Positions 1-8,429 of a DNA stretch of 64,000 bases are shown here, piece after piece. The DNA is from Phytohabitans maris (GTDB lineage Bacteria; Actinomycetota; Actinomycetes; Mycobacteriales; Micromonosporaceae): NCBI RefSeq assembly GCF_031085175.1, contig NZ_JAVHUY010000031.1, positions 52,851-116,850 on the forward strand, read 5' to 3'. Under the pieces are notes generated by a model, which saw nothing but the letters and a program-made list of their open reading frames with translations, did no database searches and was not told where the DNA came from. The stretch's first letter is position 1, and the number at the start of each line of letters is the position of its first letter. The translations under genes and the position numbers were made by a program.

Positions 1-2
1 CC

Positions 3-479
3 ACCAAGCCGATCTTCATCACCCACGCCGGCGCCCGCACGGTCTGGCCGACCAACCGGATGAAGCCGGACGAGGTGATCCGGGCCTGCGCCGAGCGCGG
101 CGGGGTCATCGGCATCGAGGCGGCGCCGCACACCACGCTCTCCCCCGCCCACCCGCGACACAGCATCGAGTCGGTGATGGACCACTTCACGTACTGCGTG
201 GACCTGGTCGGCATCGACCACGTGGCCTTCGGGCCGGACACCCTCTTCGGCGACCACGTCGGCCTGCACGACACGTTCGCCGGTCACCTCTCCATCGCCG
301 AGGCGCACGGGCACGTCGAGCACCCCCGGGTGCCGTACGTGGACGGGCTGGAAAACCCGGCCGAGTGCTACTGGAACATCACGTCCTGGCTGGTCGCCCG
401 GGGCTACTCGGACGACGAGGTCGTCAAGGTCCTGGGGGGCAACATCATGCGCGTCCTCGAGGAGGTCTGGCACCAATGA
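3..479 (+). CDS. Membrane dipeptidase (peptidase M19), C-terminal part
   Basis: The open frame enters from the left edge of the window and ends at TGA 477-479, so only about 158 C-terminal residues are present. The piece starts with PIFITHAGAR, which matches the conserved P-x-x-x-[ST]-H-[AS] segment of renal-dipeptidase-like M19 enzymes, followed by the D-E-V-I-x-x-x-x-x-R-G-G-V-I-G-I helix-strand unit and GIDHVAFGPD. M19 enzymes are dizinc hydrolases that cleave dipeptides. The catalytic N-terminal zinc ligands lie outside the window. Its stop overlaps the ATG of the lipoprotein gene by four bases (ATGA), so it belongs to the peptide-uptake operon that follows. Confidence 0.8.
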   Translation, partial: TKPIFITHAGARTVWPTNRMKPDEVIRACAERGGVIGIEAAPHTTLSPAHPRHSIESVMDHFTYCVDLVGIDHVAFGPDTLFGDHVGLHDTFAGHLSIAEAHGHVEHPRVPYVDGLENPAECYWNITSWLVARGYSDDEVVKVLGGNIMRVLEEVWHQ

Positions 480-2074
480 GACGCACCCTGCTCGCCCTCG
501 CGGGTATCGCCTCGGTAACGCTGGCGGCCTGCTCACCCGGCAACCCCGACAGCGGCTCCTCCGCCAGCGGTGGCGGGGCCGGCCGGCTCACCATCGGCAC
601 CACCGCCGACGTGGTCAACTACAACCCGCTGCTCGGCAACAGCCGCACCGACACCTGGGTCACCAACCTGATGTACCCGCGCCTGATGAGCATGGACCTG
701 GAAGGCAAGCGGACGCCGTACCTGGCGACCAGATGGGAGTACGCCGACGGCGGGCGGACGGCCAAGGTGACCCTGCGGGACGACTTCACCTGGAGCGACG
801 GCACGAAGGTGACCGCCGACGACGTGATCTTCACGATCGACGCGGTGGCCAAGGAGAAGATCGGCATCGTGGCCGGCCTGATCCCGTCGTACACCGGGGC
901 GACCGCGGTGTCGCCGACCGAGATCGAGTTCCACCTGTCCCAGCCGGACGGCACATTCCTGGAGAACGTGGGCTTCTGGATGCCGGTGGTGCCCAAGCAC
1001 GTGTTCGAGAAGGCGCCGAGCGTGCAGAAGTTCGCCAACGACGCCAACTGGGTCTCCGCCGGGCCGTACAAGCTGGAGAGCGCCGAGCGCGGCCAGCGGT
1101 ACGTGCTCAAGCGGGTCGACTCGTACCCGCTGGTCGAGGGCGGCAAGCCGGCCGTCGAGGAGGTCGTGTTCCGGGTCTTCCCGGACGTCAACACCGAGGC
1201 CCTCGCGCTGCGCAACGGCGAGATCGACCTGATCGCCAACGTGGTGCCGCCCGCGCTGGCCAAGACCCTCGACGGCAACGACAAGATCAAGACGGTGAAG
1301 GTGCCGTCGCTCGGCTGGGCGCACATGCAGTACAACACCCAGCGCAAGCCGCTGGACCGGCTCGAGGTACGCCAGGCGCTGGCGGCCGCGGTCGACTACG
1401 AGGCGATCCGGCGGGTGGCGTTGCAGGGCTCGGCGGTCACCTCGAACTCCTCGGTGCTCACGCCGACGCTCAAGCAGTGGCAGGACACCAGCGCCAAGGA
1501 GTACACGTACGACACGGCCCGGGCCAAGCAGCTGCTGACCGGCGCCGGCTACCGGGACGGCGACGGCGACGGGCTCTTCGACGGCCTCAGCTTCCGGATG
1601 ATCTTCGACCAGGCCGACCCCAACATCGCCAAGTGGGCCCAGCTCGTGCGCGACTCCGCCAAGCAGGCCGGCGTCGACATCAAGCTGGAAGGGCTGGAGC
1701 GCAACACGTACGTCGCCAAGTACCAGGAGCGGGACTACGACATCTACGCCGGCTCGTGGGCCATCATGGACAACCCGCCGGCCAACCTGGCGCTCGCGTT
1801 CAAGTGCAAGGGTTTCATCAACTACGCCAACGCCTGCGACCCGGAGCTGGACAAGCTGATCGACCAGGCCCGGGCCCAGCTCGACCAGGCCGACCAGAAG
1901 CCGCTGATCCAGCAGGCCGCCAAGATGATCAGCGACAAGGTGTACGACAACGTGCTCTACGTCGAGGAGTTCACCATCGCGCACTCCGCGCAGTGGTCGA
2001 ACTTCCTGGTCCAGCCGAGCGAGCTGCTCTCCATCGTCAACCCGCAGTCGCTCGCCCAGGCCAAGAAGGGCTGA
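476..2074 (+). CDS. ABC transporter solute-binding lipoprotein (peptide/nickel family 5)
   Basis: 532 aa. I chose ATG 476 because it overlaps the upstream stop as ATGA and opens directly on a lipoprotein signal peptide: MRRTLLALAGIASVTLAAC, with lipobox LAAC and lipidated Cys19, followed by a Gly/Ser-rich linker. The body has the features of the SBP_bac_5 family: YNPLLGNSRTD near residue 45, the W-S-D-G-T-K-V-T-A-D-D-V segment near residue 120, GPYKLE, and a late AxQLLTxAGYxDGDGDG loop. It should capture peptides outside the membrane and hand them to the two permeases immediately downstream. No ATP-binding subunit gene is present in the operon, so the ATPase must be encoded elsewhere or shared. 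Confidence 0.9.
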   Translation: MRRTLLALAGIASVTLAACSPGNPDSGSSASGGGAGRLTIGTTADVVNYNPLLGNSRTDTWVTNLMYPRLMSMDLEGKRTPYLATRWEYADGGRTAKVTLRDDFTWSDGTKVTADDVIFTIDAVAKEKIGIVAGLIPSYTGATAVSPTEIEFHLSQPDGTFLENVGFWMPVVPKHVFEKAPSVQKFANDANWVSAGPYKLESAERGQRYVLKRVDSYPLVEGGKPAVEEVVFRVFPDVNTEALALRNGEIDLIANVVPPALAKTLDGNDKIKTVKVPSLGWAHMQYNTQRKPLDRLEVRQALAAAVDYEAIRRVALQGSAVTSNSSVLTPTLKQWQDTSAKEYTYDTARAKQLLTGAGYRDGDGDGLFDGLSFRMIFDQADPNIAKWAQLVRDSAKQAGVDIKLEGLERNTYVAKYQERDYDIYAGSWAIMDNPPANLALAFKCKGFINYANACDPELDKLIDQARAQLDQADQKPLIQQAAKMISDKVYDNVLYVEEFTIAHSAQWSNFLVQPSELLSIVNPQSLAQAKKG

Positions 2075-2077
2075 GCG

Positions 2078-3043
2078 GTGGGCGGCAGCGCTCGGTTCCT
2101 GGTCCGCCGCCTGCTGCGCGGGCTGCTGACCCTGTGGTTCGCGGCGACGGTGACGTTCCTGCTGCTGCGGTTGCTGCCCGGCGACCCGGCACTGGCGGTC
2201 GCCGACCCGGCGATGACCGAGGAGCTCTACGCCGACCTGCTGCGCGACTACGGCCTGGACAAGTCGCTGCCGGTGCAGTACTGGCACTTCCTGGCCCAGC
2301 TCGCCCAGGGCAACCTCGGGGTCTCGTTCCGGCAGAACCAGCCGGTGCTGGACATCCTGCTCGAACGGCTGCCCTGGACGCTGCTGCTGGCCGGGTCGGC
2401 GCTGCTGGTCACGGTGGCGGTGGGCATCCCGCTCGGGGTGCTCGCCGCCACCCGGGCCAAGGGCTGGCTGGACCGGCTCGTCCAGGTCGGCGGGGTCACC
2501 GGCCAGTCGCTGTTCGTGCCGAGCGTCGGTGTGCTGCTGCTGTACCTGTTCGGGGTCCGGTTCGGGCTGCTGCCGATCGGCGGCGCGATGGACGACGACG
2601 TCACCGGCCTGACCGCCTGGGCCAGTATCGGCCGGCACCTCGTGCTGCCCTGCCTGTCGCTGGTGCTGGTGCAGCTCGGCTCGTACGTGCTGACCCTGCG
2701 CAGCACGCTGATCGAGGCGCTCGGCGAGGACTACTGCCGGCTGGCCCGCGCCAAGGGCCTGCCCAACCGGCGGGTGGTGTGGCGGCACGCGCTGCGCAAC
2801 GCCCTGCTGCCCACCACCACGCTCGTCGGGCTGCAGCTCGGGTTCCTGGTCGGCGGCGCGGTGCTCACCGAGTCGATCTACGCGTACCCGGGCGTCGGCC
2901 GGGCCGTCTACGACGCGGTGGCGCAGCTCGACTTCCCGGTGCTGCAGGGGGCGTTCATCATGCTCGCGTTCACGGTGATCGTGGCCAACCTGGTCACCGA
3001 CATCGCGTACGGCGTGCTCGACCCGCGGGTGCGCGCGTCGTGA
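2078..3043 (+). CDS. ABC transporter permease, DppB-like
   Basis: 321 aa from GTG 2078, three bases after the stop of the binding-protein gene. Residues 1-30 hold the first hydrophobic segment of the DppB/OppB type (FLVRRLLRGLLTLWFAATVT followed by LLPGDPA). Five more membrane segments follow, and the EAA-like loop LARAKGLPNRRVVWRHALRN near residue 225 is the coupling helix that docks the ATPase. It forms one half of the membrane channel for peptide import. The stop overlaps the GTG of the second permease (GTGA at 3040-3043). Confidence 0.9.
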   Translation: MGGSARFLVRRLLRGLLTLWFAATVTFLLLRLLPGDPALAVADPAMTEELYADLLRDYGLDKSLPVQYWHFLAQLAQGNLGVSFRQNQPVLDILLERLPWTLLLAGSALLVTVAVGIPLGVLAATRAKGWLDRLVQVGGVTGQSLFVPSVGVLLLYLFGVRFGLLPIGGAMDDDVTGLTAWASIGRHLVLPCLSLVLVQLGSYVLTLRSTLIEALGEDYCRLARAKGLPNRRVVWRHALRNALLPTTTLVGLQLGFLVGGAVLTESIYAYPGVGRAVYDAVAQLDFPVLQGAFIMLAFTVIVANLVTDIAYGVLDPRVRAS

Positions 3044-3891
3044 CGGTGACCCGCGCGCACGAGTCGCCGGGGCGGCTGACCTGGCAGGCGTTCCGGCGCA
3101 ACCCGCTCGGCCCGTCCGCGGTGGCGGTGCTGCTGCTGATGGGCGTGGTCGCGCTCTGCGCGCCGCTGATCGCCGACTACCCGAGCGGGTACGGCGAGCA
3201 GGTGCTCGCCCCGCCCGGCGGCGGGCACTGGTTCGGCACCGACGACCTGGGGCGGGACGTCTTCGCCCAGGTGGTCTGGGGCACCCGGGTCAGCATCGTC
3301 GTCGGGCTGGCGGCCAGCGCGCTGGCCATCGTCGCCGGCGTGGTGGTCGGCGTCGCGGCCGCCTACTTCCGGCGGGCCGACGCCGCGCTCGGCGTGGTCG
3401 TGGACCTGTCCCTGTCGCTGCCGGTGCTGCCGCTGATGATCCTCGTCGCCGCGCTGGCCGGGCCGAGCGTACCCACGCTGGTCGTGGTCATCGCCGCGTT
3501 CAGCTGGCCGGAGGTGGCCCGGGTGGTGCGCTCGCAGGGGCTCGCGGTCGTGCCGATGCCGTACGTCTCCGCCTCGCACGCGCTCGGCGGCTCGCACCTG
3601 TGGATCATCCGCCGGCACGTGCTGCCGGGCGTCGCGCCGGTGGTCGCCGTCTCGGTCGTGCTGACCACCTCGCGCGCGGTGCTCGCCGAGGCGGGGCTGT
3701 CGTTCCTCGGCCTCGGCGACCCGGACAGCTGGTCGTGGGGGACGATCCTGCACAACGCCCAGCGCTCCGGGTCGCTGGCGACGGCGTGGTGGACCACGCT
3801 CTTTCCGTCCCTGGCCATCCTGCTGCTGGTCGTCTCCGCCACGCTCGTCGCGGTGGCCTACAACGACGCCAGCGACCCGCGCACGAGGTGA
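3040..3891 (+). CDS. ABC transporter permease, DppC-like
   Basis: 283 aa. The GTG at 3040 overlaps the preceding stop and gives the normal DppC start: a short cytoplasmic tail, then FRRNPLGPSAVAVLLLMGVV as the first membrane segment. The periplasmic segment HWFGTDDLGRDVFAQVVWGTR is the hallmark of OppC_N/DppC permeases, and the EAA loop YVSASHALGGSHLWIIRRHVLP near residue 180 contacts the ATPase. It pairs with the DppB-like protein. Three bases separate its stop from the ATG of the M24 gene, so the whole cluster is one coupled transcript. Confidence 0.9.
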   Translation: MTVTRAHESPGRLTWQAFRRNPLGPSAVAVLLLMGVVALCAPLIADYPSGYGEQVLAPPGGGHWFGTDDLGRDVFAQVVWGTRVSIVVGLAASALAIVAGVVVGVAAAYFRRADAALGVVVDLSLSLPVLPLMILVAALAGPSVPTLVVVIAAFSWPEVARVVRSQGLAVVPMPYVSASHALGGSHLWIIRRHVLPGVAPVVAVSVVLTTSRAVLAEAGLSFLGLGDPDSWSWGTILHNAQRSGSLATAWWTTLFPSLAILLLVVSATLVAVAYNDASDPRTR

Positions 3892-3894
3892 CCG

Positions 3895-5052
3895 ATGCGA
3901 CTGGCCCCCGCCTTCCACACCGAGCTCCACAGTAGACTCCGCGCCGACCTCGACGCGGCCGGCCTGGACGCGCTCGTGCTCGACGACCCGCTCGACGTGG
4001 CGTACGTGACCGGTTTCGCGCACTTCCCGAACGAGCGCCCGGTCGTCGCCTACGTGCCCCGGGAGGGCGAGGTGCTGCTGCTCGTCCCCGACCTGGAGCG
4101 CGAGTACGCCGCCGACCAGCGGGCCAGCGCCACCCTGGTCGTCTACCCCGAGTTTCCCGGCGAACGGTCACCCTTCGCGGTGCTCCGCGACGCCGTCGGG
4201 ACCCGGCCGCACCGCGCGGCGCACGCGCCGTCGACGTCCTTTTCCCGGGTACGGGAGCTCGCCGTCACCTTCGAGGGTGCGGAGTGGACGGTCAGCGACC
4301 TGGTCGCCGGGCACCGGATGCGCAAGACGCCGGAGGAGATCGCGCTGCACGTCGAGGCGGCCCGGATCGCCGACGCGATGGTGGCCGAGGGTGCCCGCCT
4401 GGTCGCCACCGCCACCGGCGAGCTGCCCACCGAGGCGGAGCTGGCCGCGCACGTGACCCGGTTCGGCGCCGACCTGATGCACGCCGAGCACGAGGACGTG
4501 GTCGTCGTGCCGATGCTCACCGGCGGCCTGGTCTACAGTGGAGCGAACTCGGCCCAGCCGCACCGGCTCCCCGGCGGCGACCGGCTGCGCCGCGGCGAGC
4601 CGTTCATGCTGTCGCTGGGCTGCGCGGTCGGCGGGCGGTTCGTGGAGAGCGAGCGGACGTTCCTGCTCGGCGAGCCCACCCGTGCGCAGCGCCACTACTA
4701 CACGGTCGTGCGCGAGGCGCAGGAGGTCGGCACCGAGGCGCTGCGCCCCGGCGTCCGCTGCGTCGACGCCAACCGCGCCTGCCTCGACGTGATCCGCCGG
4801 GCCGGGCTCGCCCGGTACCTGCGGCACCGGCAGGGGCACGGGATCGGGCTCGGCTTCCACGAGCCGCCCTGGGTGGCCGACGGCGACGAGACCGTGCTCG
4901 CGCCCGGCATGGTGCTCTCCAGCGAGCCCGGCCTGTACGTCCCGGGACACGCCGGATACCGCATCTCGGACACCGTGCTGGTGACCGCGGGCGGGCCGCG
5001 GCGGCTGACCGGGTACCCGCGCGACCTGTCCGACATCGTGATCGGAGCCTGA
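3895..5052 (+). CDS. M24-fold (creatinase/Xaa-Pro peptidase-like) protein with altered metal site
   Basis: 385 aa: an N-terminal creatinase-type domain (about 1-130) and a pita-bread M24 domain (about 140-385). Active-site histidines are present in GHGIGLGFHE (H315, H322), and Glu344 is kept in SSEPG. The two Asp ligands that bind metal in prolidase and aminopeptidase P are Ser240 (MLSLG) and Glu251 (FVESERT), and the last Glu ligand is Ser358 (YRISDT). By family knowledge, loss of these ligands is typical of creatinase-like, metal-independent C-N hydrolases, so I do not call it a working Xaa-Pro peptidase. It lies between peptide permease genes and an alpha/beta hydrolase, which suggests work on an imported peptide-like or amide compound. 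Confidence 0.8.
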   Translation: MRLAPAFHTELHSRLRADLDAAGLDALVLDDPLDVAYVTGFAHFPNERPVVAYVPREGEVLLLVPDLEREYAADQRASATLVVYPEFPGERSPFAVLRDAVGTRPHRAAHAPSTSFSRVRELAVTFEGAEWTVSDLVAGHRMRKTPEEIALHVEAARIADAMVAEGARLVATATGELPTEAELAAHVTRFGADLMHAEHEDVVVVPMLTGGLVYSGANSAQPHRLPGGDRLRRGEPFMLSLGCAVGGRFVESERTFLLGEPTRAQRHYYTVVREAQEVGTEALRPGVRCVDANRACLDVIRRAGLARYLRHRQGHGIGLGFHEPPWVADGDETVLAPGMVLSSEPGLYVPGHAGYRISDTVLVTAGGPRRLTGYPRDLSDIVIGA

Positions 5053-5053
5053 G

Positions 5054-5902
5054 ATGGACGTCGAGATCAACGGAAACCGGCTCAACGTGGAGGTGCTCGG
5101 CGACGCCCCGGGCAAGCCCACGATGATCGTCCACCATGGAGCTCCGGGCCTGGGCTCGATGGCGGAGCCGCGCGCCTCGTTCGGGCCGTTCGCGGACGCC
5201 TACCGGGTGGTGGTCTTCGACGCCCGCGGCAGCGGCGCCAGCGAGGGCCGGGGTCCGTTCACGCACGAGCAGTGGGCCTGCGACGTGGACGGGCTGCGCG
5301 CCTGGCTCGGCGCCGAACGGATCGTCATGGCCGGCGGGTCGTACGGCGGCTTCGTCGCGATGGAGTACGCGATCCGCTACCCGCGGCGGGTGGCCGCGCT
5401 CGTGCTGCGGGACACCGCCGCCGACAGCTCCAACCAGGACGCCGCGCTGCGCAACGCGCTCTCCTCGGCGCGGGTGCGGGTCGACCGGGACAAGCTCGAC
5501 CGCATCATGTCCGGTACCGTCCGGGACGACGCCGACCTGCGCGACTGCTGGGCCGAGATCCTCCCGCTCTACGACCACGACCTCGACTGGGACAAGGTCC
5601 GCGAGCGTGTGGCGTCCACACCGTACCGGTACGAGACACACAACTACGCGTTCGCGGTCAACCAGCCGGGCTACGACATCAAGGCCGACCTGCCCCGCAT
5701 CACCTGCCCCACGCTGGTGACCGTCGGCCGGCACGACTGGATCACGCCGGTGGAGTGCGGCGAGGCGATCGCGTCGCTGATCCCCGGCGCCCAGCTCGTC
5801 GTGTTCGAGAAGTCCGGACACTCCCCGCAGCTGGAGGAGGCGGAGCTGTTCCAGTCGACGGTCCGGCGGTTCCTCGCGAACGTGGGGCCTGTTACGGCAT
5901 GA
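5054..5902 (+). CDS. Alpha/beta hydrolase, proline-iminopeptidase-like
   Basis: 282 aa from ATG 5054, two bases after the M24 stop. It has HHGAPG near residue 29 (oxyanion-hole HGxPG), DARGSGAS near residue 57, the nucleophile elbow GGSYGG near residue 97, an acidic residue in VGRHDWITP and the catalytic His in EKSGHSPQLEE. This order and length fit the proline iminopeptidase/haloperoxidase branch (peptidase S33-like). The placement in a peptide-uptake operon makes cleavage of N-terminal residues from short imported peptides a reasonable inference, but an ester or lactone substrate cannot be excluded. The stop overlaps the ATG of the Lrp gene (ATGA 5899-5902). Confidence 0.85.
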   Translation: MDVEINGNRLNVEVLGDAPGKPTMIVHHGAPGLGSMAEPRASFGPFADAYRVVVFDARGSGASEGRGPFTHEQWACDVDGLRAWLGAERIVMAGGSYGGFVAMEYAIRYPRRVAALVLRDTAADSSNQDAALRNALSSARVRVDRDKLDRIMSGTVRDDADLRDCWAEILPLYDHDLDWDKVRERVASTPYRYETHNYAFAVNQPGYDIKADLPRITCPTLVTVGRHDWITPVECGEAIASLIPGAQLVVFEKSGHSPQLEEAELFQSTVRRFLANVGPVTA

Positions 5903-6894
5903 TGCCGGTGGACATGTACGCGCACCTCGACTCGACCGACCGGCGCATCGTCGCCGCGCTCCAGGTCAACGGACGGGCCAGCTGGACCGACATCGCCCAG
6001 CTCGCCGGCGTCTCGGTCAACACCGTGGCGCGCCGGGGCCAGCAGCTGTTCGCCGCCGGCCTCATCCGGGTCGCCGCCGTGCCCCTGCCCGGCGCCACCG
6101 ACGTGCTGATCACCCGGATCCAGTGCGCGGCGGGCACCCAGCTCAGCACCGCGCAGGCCCTCGCCGCGATGCCCGAGGTGCGGTTCGTCGCGCTGGTGAC
6201 CGGCGCCTACGACCTGGTCGCCGAGCTCGTCGTGCCCAAGGGCGCCGGCCTGCACCCCATCCTGCTCGACGGCGTGCAGGCGATCGCGGGGGTGCGCAGC
6301 AGCGTGGCCGACCTGGAGCTGCACCTGTACAAGTCCACTCACGAGTGGAGCCGCCACCTGCTGCCGGACGCCAGCCAGCTCGGCCCGCCGCCGGCGGTGC
6401 ACGACTGCGCGCCGGACCACATCGACGCGATGGGCGAGCAGATCGTCGACGTCCTGCGGGAGGACGGGCGGGCCAGCTTCCAGGCCGTCTCCTCGCGGCT
6501 CGGGGTCAGCGAGAGCACCGTCCGGCGCCGCTTCGAGGCCCTGCACGGCACCGGCTGCGTACAGGTGATCACCCTGGTACCGGCGGCGGCGCTCGGCTTC
6601 GAGGCGGAGGTCCTCTTCTGGCTGTCGGTGGCACCGGCCCGCCTGGACGCGGTCGCCCGCGAGCTCGCCGAGCTCCCCGGCGTACGGTTCGTGGCCGCCA
6701 CCCTGGGCCAGCAGTCGCTGATGTGCGAGGTCATCCTCCCCACCCACCAGGACCTCTTCCAGTTCACCACCCACACCCTGGCCGGCATCGACGGCATCCA
6801 GTCCTGGACCGCCAACGTCGAGCTGCTGACCGTCAAGCGCGGCTTCGTCGTCACTCCGTGGGCCGCCCGCCAGCTGGCCCCGCAGCCGTCCTGA
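5899..6894 (+). CDS. Lrp/AsnC-family regulator with two tandem HTH-ligand units
   Basis: 331 aa, about twice the length of a single Lrp. Each half has a winged HTH followed by a RAM-type ligand domain: DSTDRRIVAALQVNGRASWT with TDIAQLAGVSVNTV in the first (from about residue 8), and DVLREDGRASFQAVSSRLGVSESTVRRR in the second (about residue 185). Start ATG 5899 overlaps the hydrolase stop; ATG 5902 and ATG 5914 are close alternatives. It closes the peptide operon and is a natural candidate to control it in response to an amino acid or small peptide. I see no clear operator, because the operon promoter lies outside the window. Confidence 0.88.
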   Translation: MMPVDMYAHLDSTDRRIVAALQVNGRASWTDIAQLAGVSVNTVARRGQQLFAAGLIRVAAVPLPGATDVLITRIQCAAGTQLSTAQALAAMPEVRFVALVTGAYDLVAELVVPKGAGLHPILLDGVQAIAGVRSSVADLELHLYKSTHEWSRHLLPDASQLGPPPAVHDCAPDHIDAMGEQIVDVLREDGRASFQAVSSRLGVSESTVRRRFEALHGTGCVQVITLVPAAALGFEAEVLFWLSVAPARLDAVARELAELPGVRFVAATLGQQSLMCEVILPTHQDLFQFTTHTLAGIDGIQSWTANVELLTVKRGFVVTPWAARQLAPQPS

Positions 6895-6928
6895 CCCCGC
6901 GCCGCGGGTCGGCCGGCGGGCCGCTGAC

Positions 6929-7192
6929 TCATCGCGACGGCCGGCGTTCCCGCTCGCGGAGCGCGTCGCGCCAGCGGGTCAGGCCGTGGAAGTGCGGGCT
7001 CAGCACGGCGTCGTACGCCTCCGAGCGGGCCGCCTCGCGGAGCGTGACGTGGCCGGCCAGGACGTCGGCGGCGAACCGGCGCAGCTGCGGGTCCGGCGCC
7101 TCCTGCGCCATCCGGCGCAGGCCGTCCAGCAGCTTCCGGGCGGCCTCCCGGTCGCCGCCGGTCATCGACACGAGCTCCTCGTACGCGGTCAT
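6929..7192 (-). CDS. Small hypothetical protein coupled to the type VII-like gene
   Basis: 87 aa from ATG 7192, which overlaps the stop of the upstream minus-strand gene (ATGA). The sequence is highly charged and helical: MTAYEELVSMTGGDREAARK at the start, then DPQLRRFAADVLAGHVTLRE, and an Arg-rich end. No signal peptide, cysteine or known motif is visible. The tight coupling suggests that it works with the EspC/WXG100-like protein, for instance as a chaperone or cognate partner, but that is inference. It ends 34 bases from the convergent Lrp gene. Confidence 0.65.
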   Translation of the reverse strand: MTAYEELVSMTGGDREAARKLLDGLRRMAQEAPDPQLRRFAADVLAGHVTLREAARSEAYDAVLSPHFHGLTRWRDALRERERRPSR

Positions 7193-8268
7193 GTGACTCC
7201 CGGGTGGTCGTACGGGTGGTCGGGCATCGGCAGGGACTTGAGGCCGCCCAGGTCGGTCATCCCCAGCACCACGCCGGCGATGGCCGAGAGCGCGCTGCCC
7301 GCGTTCTGGATGATGCCGGTCGCCTCGTGGATGAGGCGGGTGATGCGGACCACCTGGCTGCCGGCCAGGGTGCCGCCGGCCCAGGCGCCGATCCCGGTCC
7401 AGCCGAACAGGGTGCCGAGGCCGGCGCCGATCCCGCCGAGCATCGCCGCGTCGGTGATCCCGGTGATCACGCCGGCGGCCTGGTTGGCGAAGAGCCAGTT
7501 GCCCCGGGCCGCCTCCTTGTACTGCCCGGACAGCTCCCGCAGCGCCGCCTGCGCCGCCGCGCACGCGGCCGCGACCTCGGTGAAGTAGGCCAGGGCGCTG
7601 CTGGCCGCGTTGCCGCTCCAGTGCCGGGCCACCTCGTCCCGGGCGTACCGGAGGTTGTCGCCCACGGCGCCGATGCAGTCGCCCAGCTTCCCCGCCGCGA
7701 TGCCGAACCGGGCCAGGGCCCGCCAGTCCCCGGTGAACTGCTTGGTGATCCAGCCGATCACGTCGAAGCCGAAGGTCTCCTTGAGCAGCCAGTTCAGCCA
7801 GGACGCCGGGCTGACCAGCTCGAAGACCTGGAGCGGGTCGACGTACCCGTCGCCGATGCTGGCCTCCGGCTCGCCCGGGTCGGTCAGGTGTACCCGCGGT
7901 TCGCTCCACGCCGACGCCGGCGAGTACGGGTCCGGCGCCTCCGGCCGCAGCGGTGTGTACAGCTGCGGCGCCCCGTCGAAGGTGCCGTCCATCGCGATCG
8001 CCGACTCGACGTCGGTGTGGACGTAGTAGTGCTCGGCGAAGCGCAGCTCGAAGGCGGACTTGTCGAGCAGGTACTCCAGGTGCCGCAGCGCGTCGTCGAC
8101 CTCGGCGGCCGCGTTCTCGTGGGCGGAGCGGAGCAGGCCGATCAGCCCGTCCTCCAGCCAGCTGAAGTCCGCGTAGTCGCGGATGTACCGCCGGCCCGCC
8201 GCCACGTCCAGCCCGAGGCCGTGGACACGCGACGCGAACGTGGCGAGCGCGGCGGCGTCGACCTGCAT
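7189..8268 (-). CDS. EspC/WXG100-like type VII secretion-associated protein
   Basis: 359 aa. I chose ATG 8268 because GGAGATC sits just upstream; the frame is open further but that extension is Arg/Pro nonsense. The N-terminus (VDAAALATFASRVHGLGLDV) resembles EspC/ESX-1 substrate family proteins. Around residues 200-240 there is a WSGNAA segment inside a long helical stretch, the usual W-x-G turn of WXG100/PPE-like helical hairpins. The C-terminal third is Gly/Ala-rich and amphipathic (GIGAGLGTLFGWTGIGAWAG). No Sec signal peptide is present, consistent with type VII export. No EccC or other secretion machinery lies nearby, so the apparatus must be elsewhere. Confidence 0.7.
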   Translation of the reverse strand: MQVDAAALATFASRVHGLGLDVAAGRRYIRDYADFSWLEDGLIGLLRSAHENAAAEVDDALRHLEYLLDKSAFELRFAEHYYVHTDVESAIAMDGTFDGAPQLYTPLRPEAPDPYSPASAWSEPRVHLTDPGEPEASIGDGYVDPLQVFELVSPASWLNWLLKETFGFDVIGWITKQFTGDWRALARFGIAAGKLGDCIGAVGDNLRYARDEVARHWSGNAASSALAYFTEVAAACAAAQAALRELSGQYKEAARGNWLFANQAAGVITGITDAAMLGGIGAGLGTLFGWTGIGAWAGGTLAGSQVVRITRLIHEATGIIQNAGSALSAIAGVVLGMTDLGGLKSLPMPDHPYDHPGVT

Positions 8269-8429
8269 CGGATCTCCTCGCCTGCGGGGACACGGCCTCC
8301 GCGACGGTATCGGCGGCGCCGCGGGCGTGGTGTCAGGCGAACACCCCACACTCCGTTCACGTCCGCGACGGCATCCGGGGTTAGGGTGCAGCCAACCGGG
8401 TCCGGTGGGCGGAGGGCGGTGGAGCGGGC

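Noticed and set aside
533..2788. A 751-codon open frame on the minus strand across the binding protein and permease
   Set aside because: It spans two well-supported plus-strand genes and has biased low-information composition.
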